A stretch of DNA of 64,000 bases. Source: JAKQDH01 sp029558835. GTDB taxonomy: Bacteria > Planctomycetota > Phycisphaerae > UBA1845. Positions 63,451 to 64,000 of this stretch are shown piece after piece; positions within the stretch are counted from its first letter, which is position 1, and each line of letters starts with the position of its first letter. The DNA is taken from positions 62,001 to 126,000 of the forward strand of contig DAOQSN010000010.1 of assembly GCA_035356615.1 (NCBI GenBank), given 5' to 3'. Below the pieces are notes generated by a model that had not been told where the DNA came from, ran no database searches, and saw only the letters and a list, made by a program, of their open reading frames with translations. The translations under genes and the position numbers were made by a program.

Positions 63451-64000
63451 CTATGCCTCCGGCTTCGCGTCCAGTCGCTTGATCTTGATGTTGCGATACC
63501 AGATCGGTACGCCGTGATCCTGCAAGCCGACGTGACCGACCCTCGGCATGTCCTTGTACGCGGTGTTGAACTTATTGGGCGTGCCGTCGGGGTTCTTGTG
63601 CGCCTCGGTCCACAGGTTCAGGTTCATGTCGATGATCTGCTCGCCGTTGAGCACAACCTGGATGCGACTGCCCTTGCAGGTAATCGTATAGTGGTTCCAC
63701 TCGCCGGCCGGCTTGACCATGTTCTTGCTGGGTTTGAGGCAGTCGTAAATCGCCCCGCAGTCATGCTTGTCCGGCTCGGCCTTGCCGAAGGAGTCGAGCA
63801 CCTGGACCTCAATGCCCGTGTGCAGCCATTGCTCAATGCTGCCGGTACGCAGGAAGACACCGCTGTTCGTCTGCGCCGCGAGTTTGAACTCCAGGTCAAG
63901 AACGAAGTCGCCGAAGCGTTCCTGCGTCCAGATGTCGCCGCCGCCCACGCGGGTCAGCACGCCGTCCTCGGCGATCCAGGTGCCTTCCTTGGCGCTCCAG
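63451..64000 (-). CDS. DUF1080 / 3-keto-disaccharide hydrolase domain protein, N-terminus beyond window
   Basis: At least 183 codons; the frame stays open to base 64000, so the 5' end is missing. Features of the DUF1080 jelly roll: WIAEDGVLTRVGGGDIWTQE, FGDFVLDLEFKLAAQTNSGVFLRTG (in part), GIEVQVLDSFGKAEPDKHDCGAIYDCL (in part), KPAGEWNHYTITCKGSRIQV, VLNGEQIIDMNLNLWTE and a terminal GHVGLQDHGVPIWYRNIKIK. These domains are abundant in planctomycetes and bind or hydrolyse glycans. A GTG at 63960 is inside the domain and not the true start. Confidence 0.9.
   Translation of the reverse strand, partial: WSAKEGTWIAEDGVLTRVGGGDIWTQERFGDFVLDLEFKLAAQTNSGVFLRTGSIEQWLHTGIEVQVLDSFGKAEPDKHDCGAIYDCLKPSKNMVKPAGEWNHYTITCKGSRIQVVLNGEQIIDMNLNLWTEAHKNPDGTPNKFNTAYKDMPRVGHVGLQDHGVPIWYRNIKIKRLDAKPEA

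Noticed and set aside
1..64000. tRNA, rRNA or tmRNA genes, transposases, phage genes
   Set aside because: Looked for acceptor/T-arm words, rRNA conserved blocks and DDE or integrase motifs; none convincing.

Overview
The window is a GC-rich bacterial chromosome segment that most likely comes from a planctomycete, probably an uncultured Phycisphaerae-like lineage. The signs are PEP-CTERM anchored exoproteins, large secreted proteins that end in dockerin-like Ca-binding tails, Cys-rich proteins carrying the DCNxNxxPDECD motif, a Hanks-type kinase, a DUF1080 protein and long repeat-laden intergenic regions. No rRNA, tRNA, CRISPR array, prophage or transposase was seen. The lineage call rests on gene style, not on a marker gene.

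Layout. 1-1797 (-) is a Ser/Thr kinase running off the left edge, divergent from a 1,677-residue Kelch/Ig/CARDB exoprotein (2307-7340). 7.4-8.8 kb holds repeats, a two-TM hypothetical and a 24-residue membrane peptide gene. 8.8-14.5 kb (-) carries two tandem secreted zinc metalloproteases, followed by ferritin (-). 15.8-19.9 kb (+) has a pilin-like LamG protein, a PEP-CTERM protein, QueD and a lipoprotein. 20.2-25.0 kb holds a REC-GAF-HD-GYP regulator and a TMTC-like TPR membrane protein. 25.0-26.3 kb is lexA, with a consensus promoter and a PVC-type LexA operator about 550 nt upstream. A PEP-CTERM protein (-) and a beta-helix exoprotein (+) follow. 30.2-34.3 kb (-) holds an HDOD protein, neuC and a neuA-neuB fusion for nonulosonic acid synthesis. 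34.7-39.3 kb has a flippase-like membrane protein, three consecutive PilZ-type proteins and a membrane protein. 40.1-51.1 kb is an exoprotein island: PEP-CTERM A, Cys-rich 851 aa, PEP-CTERM B, Cys-rich 1,347 aa, and a second identical copy of PEP-CTERM B. 51.4-57.5 kb has a nitroreductase, an ion permease, a TIM-barrel/Gfo-Idh-MocA operon and hflX. 58.0-59.0 kb is a lipoprotein with an in-frame UGA in a U-x-x-C thioredoxin-like motif (candidate selenoprotein). Then come a secreted papain-like protease, a DUF1570-like gluzincin and a truncated DUF1080 gene.

The main themes are a large exported and surface-anchored proteome, surface glycan synthesis (nonulosonic acid genes, flippase-like and TMTC-like proteins) and c-di-GMP-type signalling (HD-GYP, three PilZ, HDOD). 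At least five families of short palindromic repeats are scattered between genes. One family is inserted in frame inside protein-coding genes, including the catalytic core of the kinase. The strongest leads for new biology are the Sec lipoprotein and these coding repeats.
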